Assembly (NCBI GenBank): GCA_022496205.1
Contig: WTXD01000020.1
Span: forward strand, 124,001-188,000
From: Gloeopeniophorella convolvens
Taxonomy: Eukaryota; Basidiomycota; Agaricomycetes; Russulales
Reading direction: 5' to 3'
DNA: 64,000 nt
The position numbers were made by a program, and so were the translations under genes. Under the pieces are notes generated by a model that saw nothing but the letters and a program-made list of their open reading frames with translations, did no database searches and was not told the origin of the DNA. This document shows positions 1 through 11,440 of the stretch, piece by piece (position 1 is the first letter of the stretch; the number at the start of each line of letters is the position of its first letter).

Positions 1-1648
1 TGATAATGGCTTCACTTGCTTCTTGTGAGGGCGCGTCTGGCCTACTCTGTTGCTGCGTCCCTTCCGGACGAGAGGCTACGTTGCTGGTAGCACCCGCGTG
101 GGGAGCATGCGTAGGGAGCATCATAGCCTGCAAGAGAGACGTCGTCCCCGATCCGCTGGTTTTCAGGGTAGTAACCTCCGCACATGACCGAAAGAGGTCT
201 ACCCAATCTGGAGGATGATTCATGTAGGAGGCTTCGACTTCCAAGCAAAGGAGCTCCGTCAAGTTCAGTGCCGCGCACGCTCTGGATGATCTCGCATGAC
301 CCGTTGGTCAAAAAGGATTCGTTCTCGAACTTGAGCAGGAGGTCAACCTCGTGGACGGAGCGAGGCTCGTCGAATATATCGGCGGTGCGTGATGCGCACA
401 CCGTGGTTGATGTTAACCCGATTTCGGGGCCAAATTCAAGACAGAGGGTATGGAACGCAGGCAGCTTGGGGTTGTCGAGGTAAGAGATCGCGAAGGGAAC
501 GATTATCGGCCATGACGCAGCTTCCTCGCCTCTCTCCGCAACAAGATGTAAGCCAAGCTGCGCGAGGGGAGGCATCTTCAATGATAGGAGTAGATCCACG
601 GCCCCCGAACTCGACCCTTTGAGATACAATTGAGAGAGGCGTGGTAGCTCGATTATGCGGGGTTGGATAGACTGTGACCGCAATGGGGGCAAACAGCCAT
701 CTAGGCTGAGCATCTCTAGAGTGGGGGCGGTGTCGGTCAGCACGTTAATAAGTGGGTCCAGGCCTTCACTCGAGGTACAGTAAGCAAGTCCTGAGCCTCC
801 GGAAACTTGGAGATGAGTCAAGGCGCATTTCGGAAGGTATTTCCATGGGATGGGAAAGCAGTTGAGCCGCATCTTCCGTAACTTCGGCACTTGCCCGCTA
901 AATAATTTGTAACCGGGTGGAGGTCTGTCGCTTGGTGAGACACAGTAGGATTTAACCAATGTTGGATCCATAGGTGTCATCACAAACTCTTCTAGAGCTG
1001 GAGCTTCCGAGCGTAGGAATGTGTGTCGTCTCAGGTTGTAGAAGGTCTCCCCGAAATTGTGCAGCGTTAGCGTGCGGATGCGAGAAAAGTGGTGGGACAG
1101 TGTAAGAAGTGTTTCGGGGGACGGCTCGAAAGGCATCGTAATGTCAATGTTCACACGCTTCGAGCGATTGAGCATCTCGAGGAACCAGTTATGATTAAAG
1201 TAGAAGCCTGGGCTTCCAATCTTGGTCCACAAGGACGCGTCTTCCAACGCAACTTGGCGCCATTGCCGGCATACGTGCGTGACGGCAACCCAGCCTAGCA
1301 ATTTGAAGATCACCAGGAATTTCCAGTCGTCCCGGAGAATGCGAAAGATACGGGAGAGGAGTTCGGGAGGGAGGAGGGAGATATGTGAGAGCGCATTGAG
1401 TTGCGTGTACACTGAGGACAAGCGCAGCCTGACTTCAACGGCCTCTTTCTCGATAGCAACCGCCTCTTTCTGAAGAGCCGTAAGCGCCTGGGTTCTCGCG
1501 GCGGTGGTTCTGGAGGATGTTGGCGGTGGCAGGCGTGGTAAGGGAGTCTTGACGTCGATGGATGTGTGGCTATAGCGATACCAACTCAGGCTCGAATTCT
1601 GGGCAGCGGAACCAAACTATTGCGAGCATACCTCTTGTCGCGTTCCAT
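1..1648 (-). CDS. F-box protein, 3'-partial, frameshifted
   Basis: Likely substrate-receptor subunit of an SCF-type ubiquitin ligase. The F-box-like segment reads LPPELLSRIF and is followed by VCRQWRQVALEDASLW; a leucine-rich body comes after it. The sequence upstream of the F-box is also coding and rich in Glu, Lys and Leu, like the coiled coil usual before fungal F-boxes. A 17-nt first exon at 1648-1632 (MERDK) joined over a 122-nt GT-AG intron (1631-1510) gives an in-frame start; this model is inferred. Near position 280 the frame breaks. After the residues EIIQ, homology to the neighbouring F-box protein continues in another frame, which stays open to base 1 and beyond. The length difference fits loss of two bases. 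No intron explains it, because the conserved residues lie across the break. This is either a mutation or an assembly error. Confidence 0.8.
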
Positions 1649-2043
1649 TTGGCAGCAGCGGCGGCTGTTCAGAAACCGTGAGCACGGACAGGATAGTAAA
1701 CCGTGTTGACCTGAGGGATTTCCGACGTCCAGGCGTCTGTGCGAACGGAAGCAGCTTGCGAAACGAACAGTTGGAAGCTGAGCTGGAGCGTACGACGGCG
1801 ACTCAGCGGCGAAGTGCCACTATGGTGACCGGCCCGGCATGACCGTCGGGCGGCATCAGGCGGCAACGGGCCCATCCATGTGCCTGTGCATCCTGGCTCA
1901 CCGATTGGCGCCGGCACCCCTGCAGTGTGCCACCAGGTTCCGCCGCGGCCGCGGGTAAATCGATAGGGGTCGTCGATAGGAGGGGTAAGCCCATTTATCT
2001 CTTCGCGCGTAGTCCAGGGTCTTACCTCTCCTCGTATCTTCTA

Positions 2044-3657
2044 ATGCCACCATCATCCACTCAACCTTGGGTAGCATCCATCGCGCAAGCCGAGGCATGT
2101 GGCACCGCTCCTCGACTCAACGCGTTCTCACCCATCTCCCTCATCCCTCCCGAACTTCTCTCTCGTATTTTCCGCCTCCTCCGGGATGACTACTACACGA
2201 CCCCTATAGTCTCATGGAAGCGGTGGCCGGTTTGGATGCGTGTCTCGTTCGTATGCCAGCTATGGCGTCAGGTCGCTTTGGACGACGCGGTCCTGTGGAA
2301 CAGGACGATAGATCCTGGCCGTAACATGGAGCTTTTCTCTGAGTTGCTTTCCCGGTCCAAACAATCGCCTATCGGCATCATATTTTCCTCTCCGCCAACC
2401 CCCGAGATGTTCAATACACTTTCCGAACTTCTTCCCCGCATCCAAACATTGTCGCTTCCCGGCGCAGGGGACCAGGACCCCCGAGTGCAAGAACTGCTCC
2501 GTTCAAAAGCCCCGGTCTTGGAAGAACTTACCCTGAACTCGACGCGGTCTTCAAGCACCCCCTCTGTGTTCGCTCAAGCGCCCCCTATCGAGTACAAGGC
2601 ATTCGACGGCCAAGCTCCAAAGTTACGAAAGTGTCATCTCGACAATTTCACCATCCCGTGGACTCATTTCCCTCGCTGCAACCTCACCCACCTCGTCGTC
2701 ACTGCGACATTGAAATCAGCTTACTCTCAAGTATCGGGAAGCCTAGACCAGCTCATCGACGTATTGAGCGAGAATGGACCCTCTTTGGAGGTTCTTAGTC
2801 TGCGGAACTGCTGGCCCCCGACAGCTCGCGCACAGCTCGCTCAGCGAGCGATCGTTAAACTTCCACGTCTCTATCAGCTGGACCTCACGGGATCAAGCTC
2901 CTGCATCACGCACCTATTCGAATCGCTGGAGACGCCATCTCTCATGGATCTCCGCTTGCATCTCGCTGCCAAGGATCACATTGAAGCCGCATTGTTGCCT
3001 GCGATCGCTTCTGCGACCGTCTCTCGTTTCGACAGGGACGACCTTACTGAGTTTCGCAGCCTCGAACTCAGGTTAGATCCTTCCGAAGAGCTGGCAATCA
3101 CTGTGGAAGTGTCAATGGCTGGATCCACATCAACGAGTCGCCTTCATCCCTCTTCACCCGAGAAGGCACGCCTCAACCTCGAGTTTTGCTATGGATCTGG
3201 CACGAACAGAGCGTCGATCGATGTTATCCAGAAGCTGTGCTCAACACTTGACATGTCGGAGCTCGAGTGCCTGACCGTCTTCTCCCGCATTTCGAATCAT
3301 CTATCTGCAACAGATTGGGTTCAGCTCTTTCAGTCGTGCACTGGAATCTTGTCGCTAGAACTTCGTGGGCAGGGGGTAGAGTCGCTCTTGAAGGCGATGA
3401 TACTCCGTAAGCCTCAACAAAAAAAGAGGCCATTGCTCTTCCCCAAGCTAGATTCCTTCTCCACGAACGTTGACGACTTTAGCAGTATCTACCGCGGCGG
3501 CGAGACTCTAATCTCCGAAACAATCCACAGTATGCTCGGGGCTCGAATGAACAGGGATTTGGAGGTTAAATACAACGAATTGAGTGGCTGGATCACTGTC
3601 CGTTTCCCGTACCTAGTACGATATGTATTTTGTACACGACGGGAGATAGCAGATTGA
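2044..3657 (+). CDS. F-box protein with leucine-rich C-terminus
   Basis: Single-exon gene for a 537-residue F-box protein, counted from the ATG at 2044. The frame is open upstream to an ATG at 1927, but those 39 residues are low complexity and do not look like the family. The F-box (NAFSPISLIPPELLSRIF, then FVCQLWRQVALDD and W) lies about 25-90 residues in. The rest has irregular leucine-rich repeats, which usually select the substrate of an SCF ubiquitin ligase. It is a close paralogue of the divergently transcribed gene on its left, with similar motifs along its whole length. Its intact frame is what exposes the frameshift in that neighbour. The two genes share the short interval 1649-2043 as a promoter region. 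The substrate cannot be told from the sequence. Confidence 0.85.
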   Translation: MPPSSTQPWVASIAQAEACGTAPRLNAFSPISLIPPELLSRIFRLLRDDYYTTPIVSWKRWPVWMRVSFVCQLWRQVALDDAVLWNRTIDPGRNMELFSELLSRSKQSPIGIIFSSPPTPEMFNTLSELLPRIQTLSLPGAGDQDPRVQELLRSKAPVLEELTLNSTRSSSTPSVFAQAPPIEYKAFDGQAPKLRKCHLDNFTIPWTHFPRCNLTHLVVTATLKSAYSQVSGSLDQLIDVLSENGPSLEVLSLRNCWPPTARAQLAQRAIVKLPRLYQLDLTGSSSCITHLFESLETPSLMDLRLHLAAKDHIEAALLPAIASATVSRFDRDDLTEFRSLELRLDPSEELAITVEVSMAGSTSTSRLHPSSPEKARLNLEFCYGSGTNRASIDVIQKLCSTLDMSELECLTVFSRISNHLSATDWVQLFQSCTGILSLELRGQGVESLLKAMILRKPQQKKRPLLFPKLDSFSTNVDDFSSIYRGGETLISETIHSMLGARMNRDLEVKYNELSGWITVRFPYLVRYVFCTRREIAD

Positions 3658-4082
3658 GAACTCGTCTACATGTACCTAACAATAAAACCACAGTGCTCTA
3701 CCCATTGAATATGCTGGGGCGCCGGCTTGCGCCCGACTGTCGAGGAGAGATTCTAGCACAGCTTATAGGTAGGGACACTGTCGCACCCCGGGGCCCGATG
3801 CTACGGTTGGTGACGCTGCTCAGTTGATGTCAGTGTTATAACGCGTTGAAAAATATCGGAAAACCCGGTCCGCGTCATTGTATCGCTCAGCCTTCCCGGG
3901 CCGGGGCTTCAACTTCGCGTCAATTATATATGATGGCCATGACTGTGTTCCTGAGTGAATCCCCGTGGCCTGTCTGCAATATCCGAGAGGCTGAGTCATT
4001 TGGACTTTGCTGTAGGCATGGCGTTATTCGTCGTGCCCGGGTGTCCAGGTACGTTGCCTGTTGGCTGCTTTATGTACTCATG
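3658..4082. other. Intergenic, no gene seen
   Basis: The stretch lies between the F-box gene and the first TPR/CCCH gene. It is mixed-composition DNA with AT-rich patches near 3925-3935. I see no supported coding region, repeat or RNA gene. Confidence 0.5.
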
Positions 4083-4100
4083 TACGTCACGCGGCGTACG
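4083..4100 (+). promoter_or_regulatory. CRE-like motif upstream of TPR/CCCH copy 1
   Basis: TACGTCACGCGGCGTACG lies about 120 bases before the start codon at 4211. Similar TACGTCA/GACGTCA plus GCG motifs lie 115-230 bases upstream of copies 4, 5, 6 and 7. The core matches known CRE/ATF-type bZIP sites, and the adjacent GCG resembles MluI-box sequences. Regulation is inferred from the recurrence. Confidence 0.4.
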
Positions 4101-4210
4101 CGTATATTGAAGGTGTCGCGTGCTGGCAGCCCCTTGATGGGTGCGGTGACTTCCTCTCTACCTCAAGCTCAACTCGCTCGCAAATAACACCCACCGAAAC
4201 CCCAAGAGTG

Positions 4211-5765
4211 ATGTCTACGAAAGGTCAAACCGCCCAGCAACCCGAGCCTCATGTTGGCGCTTCGCCTAGCAACACCGCCGTGCCAGCGGACAGTGTGCCC
4301 GAGGCGAGCAAGGACAGGTTGCTCGAGGTACGGACTCTGAGGCGCAAAGAACGCTCGGACGCGCGACGCTCTCAGGCAGAAGCTCATATGAAAACCGTAC
4401 GTCCTAGGTGGCCTGAGTCGGTCGTTCGGTATCATCTCACTAATAAGCTACCACAGGGAAGCGCCCACTCCAGCGCCGGGAAATACCAGAAGGCGATAGA
4501 AGAGTTCCAAGCCGCTATCAAAACGCACGGTCCGCGCCCTGCGTACCTGTCGCAGCTGGCTGCTGCGTGGTTGAAGCTCGAAGAGTACGTCGATCTGCCT
4601 CTGATCCATTGTCCCCGAACACCTTGATGCCAGCGCGTGGATCTGCACAGGTGGGACTCGGCAGAACACTGTGCACAACGTGCGCTAGAACATGACCCGA
4701 CGTTCGTGGAAGCGCGTTATCAACGTGGCCTTGCCCGAAAGGGCAACCTCCAACTGGTCGCAGCCGGCGTCGGTGCGTGTGCCGCTCGCCTCCAACTCTC
4801 TCAGACCAGTGTACTCCGTGCAGGCTTCCTGACCCTCTCCCCGCAGATTTCCGCGCCGTCCTCACTCAGGACCCAGACTTCACCAAGGCAAAGGCTGCGC
4901 TGCTCGAGATCCGCGAACTTCTGCGCGCCCGCGGCGAGGGCAACGCGTTGTTTGACAGGGAACAGGCCGGGCGGGACGCAGCACCTCCGGTAGATGGGGA
5001 CGCGATCGAGCTCGAGTCGCTGTCCGACTCGAGTGACTGCCAGCACACGGGAAATGGCGTGCCGTGCCGGTTCTACAATCACGATGGCTGCGCGCGCGGC
5101 GCACGGTGCGCCTTCTCTCACGCGCCAGACCACAAGAGCGTGCGCGACGAACTGTGCGTATTCAGCGACCCTGTTCATTTGATATACTGACGTCGTCGCC
5201 CAGCGGGCGCAACGTGTGTCTGTTCTTCCTGTTCGGAACGTGCAAGTTCGGCGCGACGAAGTGCGTCTATGCGCACGAAACGTCGTATCTGCGGCGTGGC
5301 GGGTGGTGGGACGACGCTGAGAAGCGGGAGCTCTACCGCGACTGCATCGGCGGCACCGTCGCATGGAAGGAAGAACTGAAGGCCCCCATGAACGCGACGT
5401 TCACGATCAGCGCCTTCGAGCGCACCCGCATCTGGAACTGGCCCGAGCTCGCCGCGCTCGAGGAGGAGCTGATGGCTTGGGGCCGGGGAAAGGAGAGGGT
5501 AGACTATTCGCTCATCCCGTTTTCCGCCTTCGGCTCGGGCGATTCTCTGGGTGGGCGAAGCCGTGGGAGCGGTTCACGGGGCAGCAGAGGGAGAGACAGG
5601 GGTCGGGGTCGAGGTGGGCAGCGCAAGCAGACTGAGAGAAGGCGATATCGCGACGACTCCTACTGGGATAGCGACGAGTTCGAGGAACGGTCGCTGAACT
5701 ACGGCTACACGTTCGACGAACTCAATGAAGCCCTCAGCCAAGGTATCAAGCCTTGGGATGAATGA
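4211..5765 (+). CDS. TPR / tandem CCCH zinc-finger protein, copy 1
   Basis: Five exons: 4211-4396, 4457-4584, 4651-4772, 4847-5153 and 5204-5765; 434 residues in frame. In order: a charged N-terminal helix (RRKERSDARR); about three TPR units, including HGPRPAYLSQLAAAWLKLEE and ARYQRGLARKGNLQL; an acidic serine motif (ELESLSDSSDC); a CCCH finger C-x7-C-x5-C-x3-H (RFYNHDG, then CAFSH); a second finger C-x7-C-x6-C-x3-H (NVCLFFLFGTCKFG, then CVYAH); a conserved GGWWDD and IWNWPEL block; an Arg/Gly-rich stretch at 5570-5640; and the tail GIKPWDE. TPRs bind proteins and CCCH fingers usually bind RNA, so an RNA-related adaptor role is likely but unproven. It belongs to the 62-codon exon-1 subfamily. 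It stands 15 kb from the main array, separated by mobile DNA. Unlike copies 5 and 6 it lacks the short terminal exon. Confidence 0.85.
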
Positions 5766-5885
5766 CATGTCGGCCGTCGCCTCCACTGTCGCCGATCAAT
5801 ATAATGATAATTCATATCCGAAAGCGCTTCGAATGCCCCCTCGTACTGATGTTGTCACTCGGCTACACAGCCCACAGTATATGCG
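5766..5885. other. Short spacer downstream of copy 1
   Basis: This is probably the 3' untranslated region of copy 1, ending at the poly(T) tract. Nothing else was recognised. Confidence 0.4.
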
Positions 5886-6090
5886 TTGTTTTTTTTTTTT
5901 TTTTTTTTTGTCAGCATTTATATTCCGCAACAGCGACTCCATCGCAAGACGCGGTCGCACTACCTAACAGCACCACACTACTAGGCAATACAGTTGTACA
6001 GGGTCGAATAGAATGTCTGAAGGGAGTGGCCGGACGTAAATAGGAGTAGTAGTTAGTAATCAAAGTCTGAAAGGGCGGCGGGTGGGAAGC
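5886..6090 (-). mobile_element. 5'-truncated LINE 3' end with poly(A) tail
   Basis: A run of about 24 T (poly(A) on the minus strand) is followed by sequence related to the 3' untranslated region of the LINE further right. Bases 6030-6080 match 8925-8978 closely (TAGTAGTTAGTAATCAAAGT against the version there). A 3' fragment with a poly(A) tail is the usual product of LINE retroposition with 5' truncation. The inner boundary is approximate. Confidence 0.55.
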
Positions 6091-6572
6091 CCGGCGCTGT
6101 CCGAAGGGCAGCAGAGGCGGGACAAGAGGTGGGCCAAGGCCGGCCAAAACCGAACGCATGCCAAAAATAAATAAAAGAAAAAGAATGAGGGGGAGGTCCG
6201 AGGGGTAAGGTCCGGGGGGAACAGCCTAAGTCCGAGGGGGTGAGTGGCGAAGCGATCGATGTGATATAAAAGGGGGACGGGGTAAGAAGCGGGGTGGTGA
6301 AAAGGGAGAGTGGGAAAAGGGGGGAATCGGCGCCGCAATCAGAAAGTCCAGAACACTCTAGGCCATGGCCATGATCCATCTTCATCGGCTGCCTAAGATG
6401 CCGGTCGGGCCTCGCACTGAGGGGGGGGACAGGCCAGGTTCTCCCCAAATTTCAGCCTATATCCCTTCCAACTAACAAAGGCCAGTGCCACGGCGGCAAG
6501 TAACAGGGGCTAGGCCTTCAGGGGCGTTGTCAGAGACAAACTTATTGCCCTCAGCCGTGTCCTGAACTCCTT
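6091..6572. other. Repeat-associated noncoding stretch
   Basis: Purine-rich DNA lies between the LINE fragment and the TIR element, with a TATA-like GATATAAAAG near 6260. It may be more of the LINE fragment or an older insertion. No credible coding frame was found. Confidence 0.35.
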
Positions 6573-8618
6573 CTCTACAAAAACCCTCCCCTCTTATGAT
6601 ACCAAATAAGACCTTTTTTGTCCTTAATAAGTGATTATTGGGAACTGGGCTTATTTCTTCCTTATCCATCTAAATTGCCACACTAGTCAAAAGACCTACA
6701 TCTTATTAGCATCTTTAAAAGAACACTCAAAGATAAGGCACACAATAAGACAGAAATAAGCTAGTGAAAAGATAGTCACACTACAATGTAGAAGCAGTGA
6801 AAAGGAGCTAATATTGCAACATTATACTACTAACATTATACACTATTAAAGTAGCTAATAGTAACCCTAACCCTAACATAACCCCACCTTAGAAACCCAA
6901 CCCTAACCCTCAACCACAAGTCATCCAGCCAGGGACCAGAGTCTGCTGCTCAACAGAGTCAGCAATAGTACATGGAAGAGTGAAGAAACATACCTTATAC
7001 CAGTCAAAGAAGCAAGAGATAATGAGAGGCGAGGCAGCAACAAGCCAGCAAGATCTTGCACTAGTCATAAAGTCAGAAAACCCATGTAGGACATGCTAAA
7101 CACTCATCCTATGCCCAGTTCCATCCTATACTGACCTTAACTTGCAGGTAGTGGGCTTGCAGGTACGGTGGGAGGGAAGGGAAGAGGAAAGGGAGAGGGG
7201 AAATGGGGAAAGATGGAGGGAGGAGAAGAGAGCGAAACGACGTGGCAACGCGCGTCGCAAAGTTTCGTACGACACCGGGTTCAGCCGGATAGTTCACATG
7301 CACATCACGCGTCACGCGTCACGCGTTCTTGCCTTGCAGGCCAACGGTTCGACTTGTCGTTTTTCGAAAACGGCGGCTGAGTTGTACACACACAGGTGCG
7401 CTATCCATCGCCTCTTGCTCCCGCTCTTCCTGACCTGCTCGTTTGCGACCGCGGCGCACCCCGCACTGTGCATACTACGCAGATGCACCAGCCCACCCAG
7501 GTGCCCACGCGCACCGCCGCCCCTCGCAGTCACTGCCTGTAAGTCCCTGTGCCACCGTCCGTGCGCTGATCTATGTCCCCCAGTTCAGGCGCCCTCCCGC
7601 GCCTTGTCCCCCCGCGCCTACCACCGCCCCCCACGCCTTGAATCCACCGCATCACCATACGCGCTCGCTGCCCACACCGCCGGCTGTGGCAACGCCAAGT
7701 GCGGCGCCGCTGCGCCCCCGCCTCGTCTGGTGTCCGTGACGATCACGTCACCCCGCACCGCGCCTCATCGCCCTCGCTTCGGTTGTCCGCCGCCCCGTGC
7801 CTCCTGCCCTCGCCGTCCCGCCTCCTCACTGTACTTATGCAACGAGGTGTCGTAGCTCAGTCCGGCCCATCAAGTCTAGGTGCGTGGTACCCGCCTCGGG
7901 CGTCGGCAGTGCGCTAACCACCCCCGATGCCTGCACAGCACCCTGCGACCGGCCCCCTCCCCTCGTCACCCTCTCCGCCAGCCCGCCGTGCTCGCGGCGC
8001 TTGCGGTGCGGCCAACGACCTAGCGCGGAGGGCGCAACGAGGTGCACCGGCGTATCTGATATGCGGTATCCATGTTGACTGCCAAGCCCACTCCATACCC
8101 CCGTATCTGCTCCCGCACGGAGCAGCACGGCCCCGACGCAACGACGACGATAACGACGCCGCCGCCGCCCGATGCTGTCCAGTGACGACGACGGTGGCCA
8201 CGACACGCCACGATGCAGCACAGCCATGACGGTGACAACAACGATGACAACGACGATGACAACGACGCCGCCGCCGCCGCCACCAGCATCGTGCACCCAC
8301 GACTGCGACGAGATCAAGGACGACAGCGGCGGTGGTGGCGCGCGTGGGAACGGCGGTAGCGACTGCGAGAACGGCGGCAGTCAGTGCACAAGGGACCGCA
8401 GCGGGTGGGAAACTCTAGACAGATTATATCCAATACTATCTCTATTCTTTTGTATGGAGAGGTTTTTTTTCAGATGTAAGGAAGGCAGAAGCTGAGCAGA
8501 AGACTCAGGCAAGCTGAAGGCTGTAAGATGGGCATAAGCAGGCTCTAATCTAGCTCTAAGAGTGCTAAGAAAGGCTAATCCTAGTAAGCAAGAGTAAGAC
8601 AGGGGGGTTTTCGTAGAG
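6573..8618 (-). mobile_element. TIR element with telomere-like repeats, copy 1
   Basis: A 2,046-bp element. The left end begins CTCTACAAAAACC. The right end, on the other strand, begins CTCTACGAAAACC and is followed by a CTTA-type continuation at both ends. It is flanked by a 2-bp TT repeat (6571-6572, 8619-8620). A second copy in opposite orientation at 60027-62140 matches at both ends and inside, for example AATAAGCCCAGTTCCCAATA against 6640-6660. The interior has a TTAGGG-type tract, a polypurine tract near 7160-7230, GC-rich low-complexity DNA and trinucleotide runs near 8225-8290. No transposase frame was recognised, so it is probably non-autonomous. Short target-site duplications also occur in CACTA/CMC transposons, but the superfamily is not established. 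Orientation is assigned arbitrarily relative to copy 2. Confidence 0.75.
6862..6915 (-). repeat. Interstitial telomere-like repeats (TTAGGG)n
   Basis: Imperfect CCCTAA units (TAACCCTAACCCTAACATA and further degenerate copies) lie inside TIR element copy 1. The other copy of the element carries the same tract at the matching place. It is therefore part of the element and not evidence of a local telomere. Confidence 0.8.
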
Positions 8619-8889
8619 TTGCAACAATGATACTGTGACGGATAACAAAACACGCGGATGACTGGAAGTGGTCCAAACCAGCCTCTCTTGACTGTGATCC
8701 ACTGAGTGAAAAAGGGGGAAAGGAAGGAGAGGAGAGGTCTCTGGGAGGGAGGCCAGAGAGGAAGGGGGTGGATGGACTGCAATGTCGCCGGATGACAGCC
8801 CACCCCCCAAGGGTGGAACCCACAAGCGCCCAAGGGATGGTGGTGGTAAGAGGGAAAGGAGGGTTGGCGGTCGCACTACATACATAGTA
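8619..8889. other. Spacer between TIR element and LINE 3' end
   Basis: Noncoding DNA with a polypurine patch near 8705-8765. It could be LINE 3' untranslated sequence or pre-insertion DNA. No gene was seen. Confidence 0.35.
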
Positions 8890-11440
8890 CAGTTTCACAG
8901 GGTCGGAGTCAGAGTATGAGTAATCGGGCCGGGCGCAAATAGAAGTAGTAGGTAGTAGTCAAAGTCTGGCACGCCGCTAGGGCGTTAGAGTTCCGAGCCG
9001 CTTTCACAGCGACAAAGCGGTGGTCACATATAGGCCGTAACCGCGCATGGGACCTTCAGGGGGGTTCCGGGGGCTGTGGGGGCGTGCGGGGTACCATCAG
9101 GCATCGAGTGGCCTCGATGAACTTGGCCAGCGCGGCGCCCCCCTCCTTTGTTCCGAATATTTTATGCAGCGAGTAGTCGTGGGCGATGGGACAGAGGATG
9201 GATCGGCGGGGTTCGGCGTAGAGTGGGCATGAAGTGAGGACGTGTTCGATGGTCTGAAGTGGAGCGTCCGGACAGTCGCATGACGTGCGTTCTGTCGGCT
9301 TCATCATGGCGGTGTAGGCGCTGCAGAAGGCGTGGCCGGTGAGGAGACGGGTGAATGTGGATATGATAGGCCGGGCCGTCTTTGCCGAGTGCATGGCTTG
9401 GTAAGCCGGTGCGAGTTTGCCGTTAGGCGGGTTGGGAAGACCCCGCCAAGCATCTGATCGCCGAGGAGATGCGTGCCAGCGTTGTTTCCAAGCAAACGCG
9501 GCCGCTTCCTTGTTGGACATTCGCTGATGGGAGAGAGTATGGGGTTCTCTCTGGTTCGGGAGGAGGGGGAGGGAGACGCCGGACTTGGCGAGCTCGTCAG
9601 CGCCCTCATTGCCGAGGATTCCCGTGTGCCCCGGGCACCACCGGATTTCCACCGTCAGGTCCCTAGAATTAGAAAGGATATTGTCAATAGTTTGTTTGAA
9701 TGTTAGGGAGTATTTCTGGGCCACATGAGGGCGTGCAGAGCAGATCGTATGGAGGGATGAAAAAGAGTCCAAAAGAAAGATGACGCGCCGGCAGTCAGGG
9801 TGTGACGTAAGAGCAGTCTGGGCCATCGTCGCCCCGGCAGCCAGGGCCGCCATCTCCGCATCGAATATGGTGGCGGACGTCCCGAGGGACCGCGCCGTGT
9901 TGGCCGTTTCCGCTCCTCGGAAGAAGACGGTCGCGCCGTAACCTGAGTGCATGACTGAATCCCCGTCCGGGTCGAAACGGGAGCCGTCTGTGAAAATAAA
10001 GAGTGTGTTCGATGAGCGATCAATGGAGTCGGCTTTGAGCCGAAGTACATAGGGTTTGCGTGCGTCGCCACAGTAGGTATTTGTATTGATGATGAGACGT
10101 TTACCCCAGTTATTACCGCGAGCCCATGGGGGCACGGCATATAGGTTGAGGCGTTCGCCTCCTTGCATGACTCTGGCGGCTAGCCGGGTGAGGGTCGTTT
10201 GGATGGGCGCGAACGGGGGATGGTGATGGGGAGTGGCGGTTCGCCGTCCTCCCAGACACCCCATTCGTTACCGAGTCGGGTGAGTAGTTGTGATTTTGCG
10301 TCTAGCTTGGATAAACGCAAAGCCATGTTGCTGACGAGCATCTCCAGACGTAAGTCCATGGGGAGAATGCCCGCCAGCATCTGTAGGGGTTCGGTGGGCG
10401 TCGTGCGAAATGCGCCCATGGTTAGTCGAATGCCGTCGTTCATGGCAGTCTGAAGAGAACGGATAAGGGTTTTTTGTCCTGTGCCCCGGTACCAGACCGG
10501 GGCAGCATAGGTCAGGACAGGGAGAATGATGCCGTTGATGGCCAGCCTCCAGTTGGCGAGGTCTAGGCCGCGGATGGAGTTGCCCAATATGCGTAGCGCG
10601 TTGATTGAGCTTTTGGCACGCGCGCACATGATTTTCACGTGCTGGTCAAACTTGAGGGTTGGGTCGAAGTAGATGCCGAGGTATCTCACGCAAGTTGACG
10701 CGCGTATGATGATGTCAGCATTTTTCTTCGGAGACCAGACTTTGAGCGCATTAGGTAAGGTCGCGCGGCTCCAGGGTTTCCTAAAGAAGATGAGTTCGCT
10801 TTTGGACTCCTCGATTTGGAGTCCGGCTCGCGTAAGCCAGTCAAGGCAGTTAGCATAAGCGTCTCGTAGTAGGAGTTTGACGCGGGTGAAGTCTGAGCCG
10901 CATGCGAATATGTTACCGTCGTCCATGTACATACTAAGCGAAGTGTTCGCCCACTTCCTCCCGATGTGGAGTAGTGGGGACGCATAGATGATGGATAAGA
11001 CGGGTGAGAGCGGGGAGCCTTGCGGCGTCCCAACCGCCAGGTCTATCGGGTCACCCGTGTACCCGTTGAAGCGGAGTCTGACTTTATGGTCTGCGAGGAA
11101 CGATCTGGTCCACTCGCAGGTTTCCTCGGAGAAACCTAGATCGCGCATGATTTGGATGGCGCGGTCGTGGTTGATGTTGTCGAAGAAGCCTTGGATGTCG
11201 AAGAGGAGACAGCCGGCGACCAGTCCTTGTTCGGTGGCCGCCTGAATGTCGTGTACCATAGTGAGACCGGCGTCCGTGCAGTTGGAGGCATTCCTGCCTC
11301 CGAACTGATTGGTGGGGACGATGCGGTGGGTGCCTATGTCATGGAGGATTCTGCGCGTCATCACTTTCTCGAGGAGTTTGCCGAAGCACTCTAGTAGAGC
11401 GATCGGGCGCCAGTTCTTGACCTGTGAGTAGTCAGTCCGG

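Noticed and set aside
8225..8290. Trinucleotide/hexanucleotide runs (ACAACGATG and GCC units)
   Set aside because: An ordinary microsatellite within a mobile element; no further structure.
7142..8300. Several open frames of 90-237 codons inside TIR copy 1
   Set aside because: Low-complexity GC-rich DNA. The frames are not kept in TIR copy 2 and have no transposase motifs.
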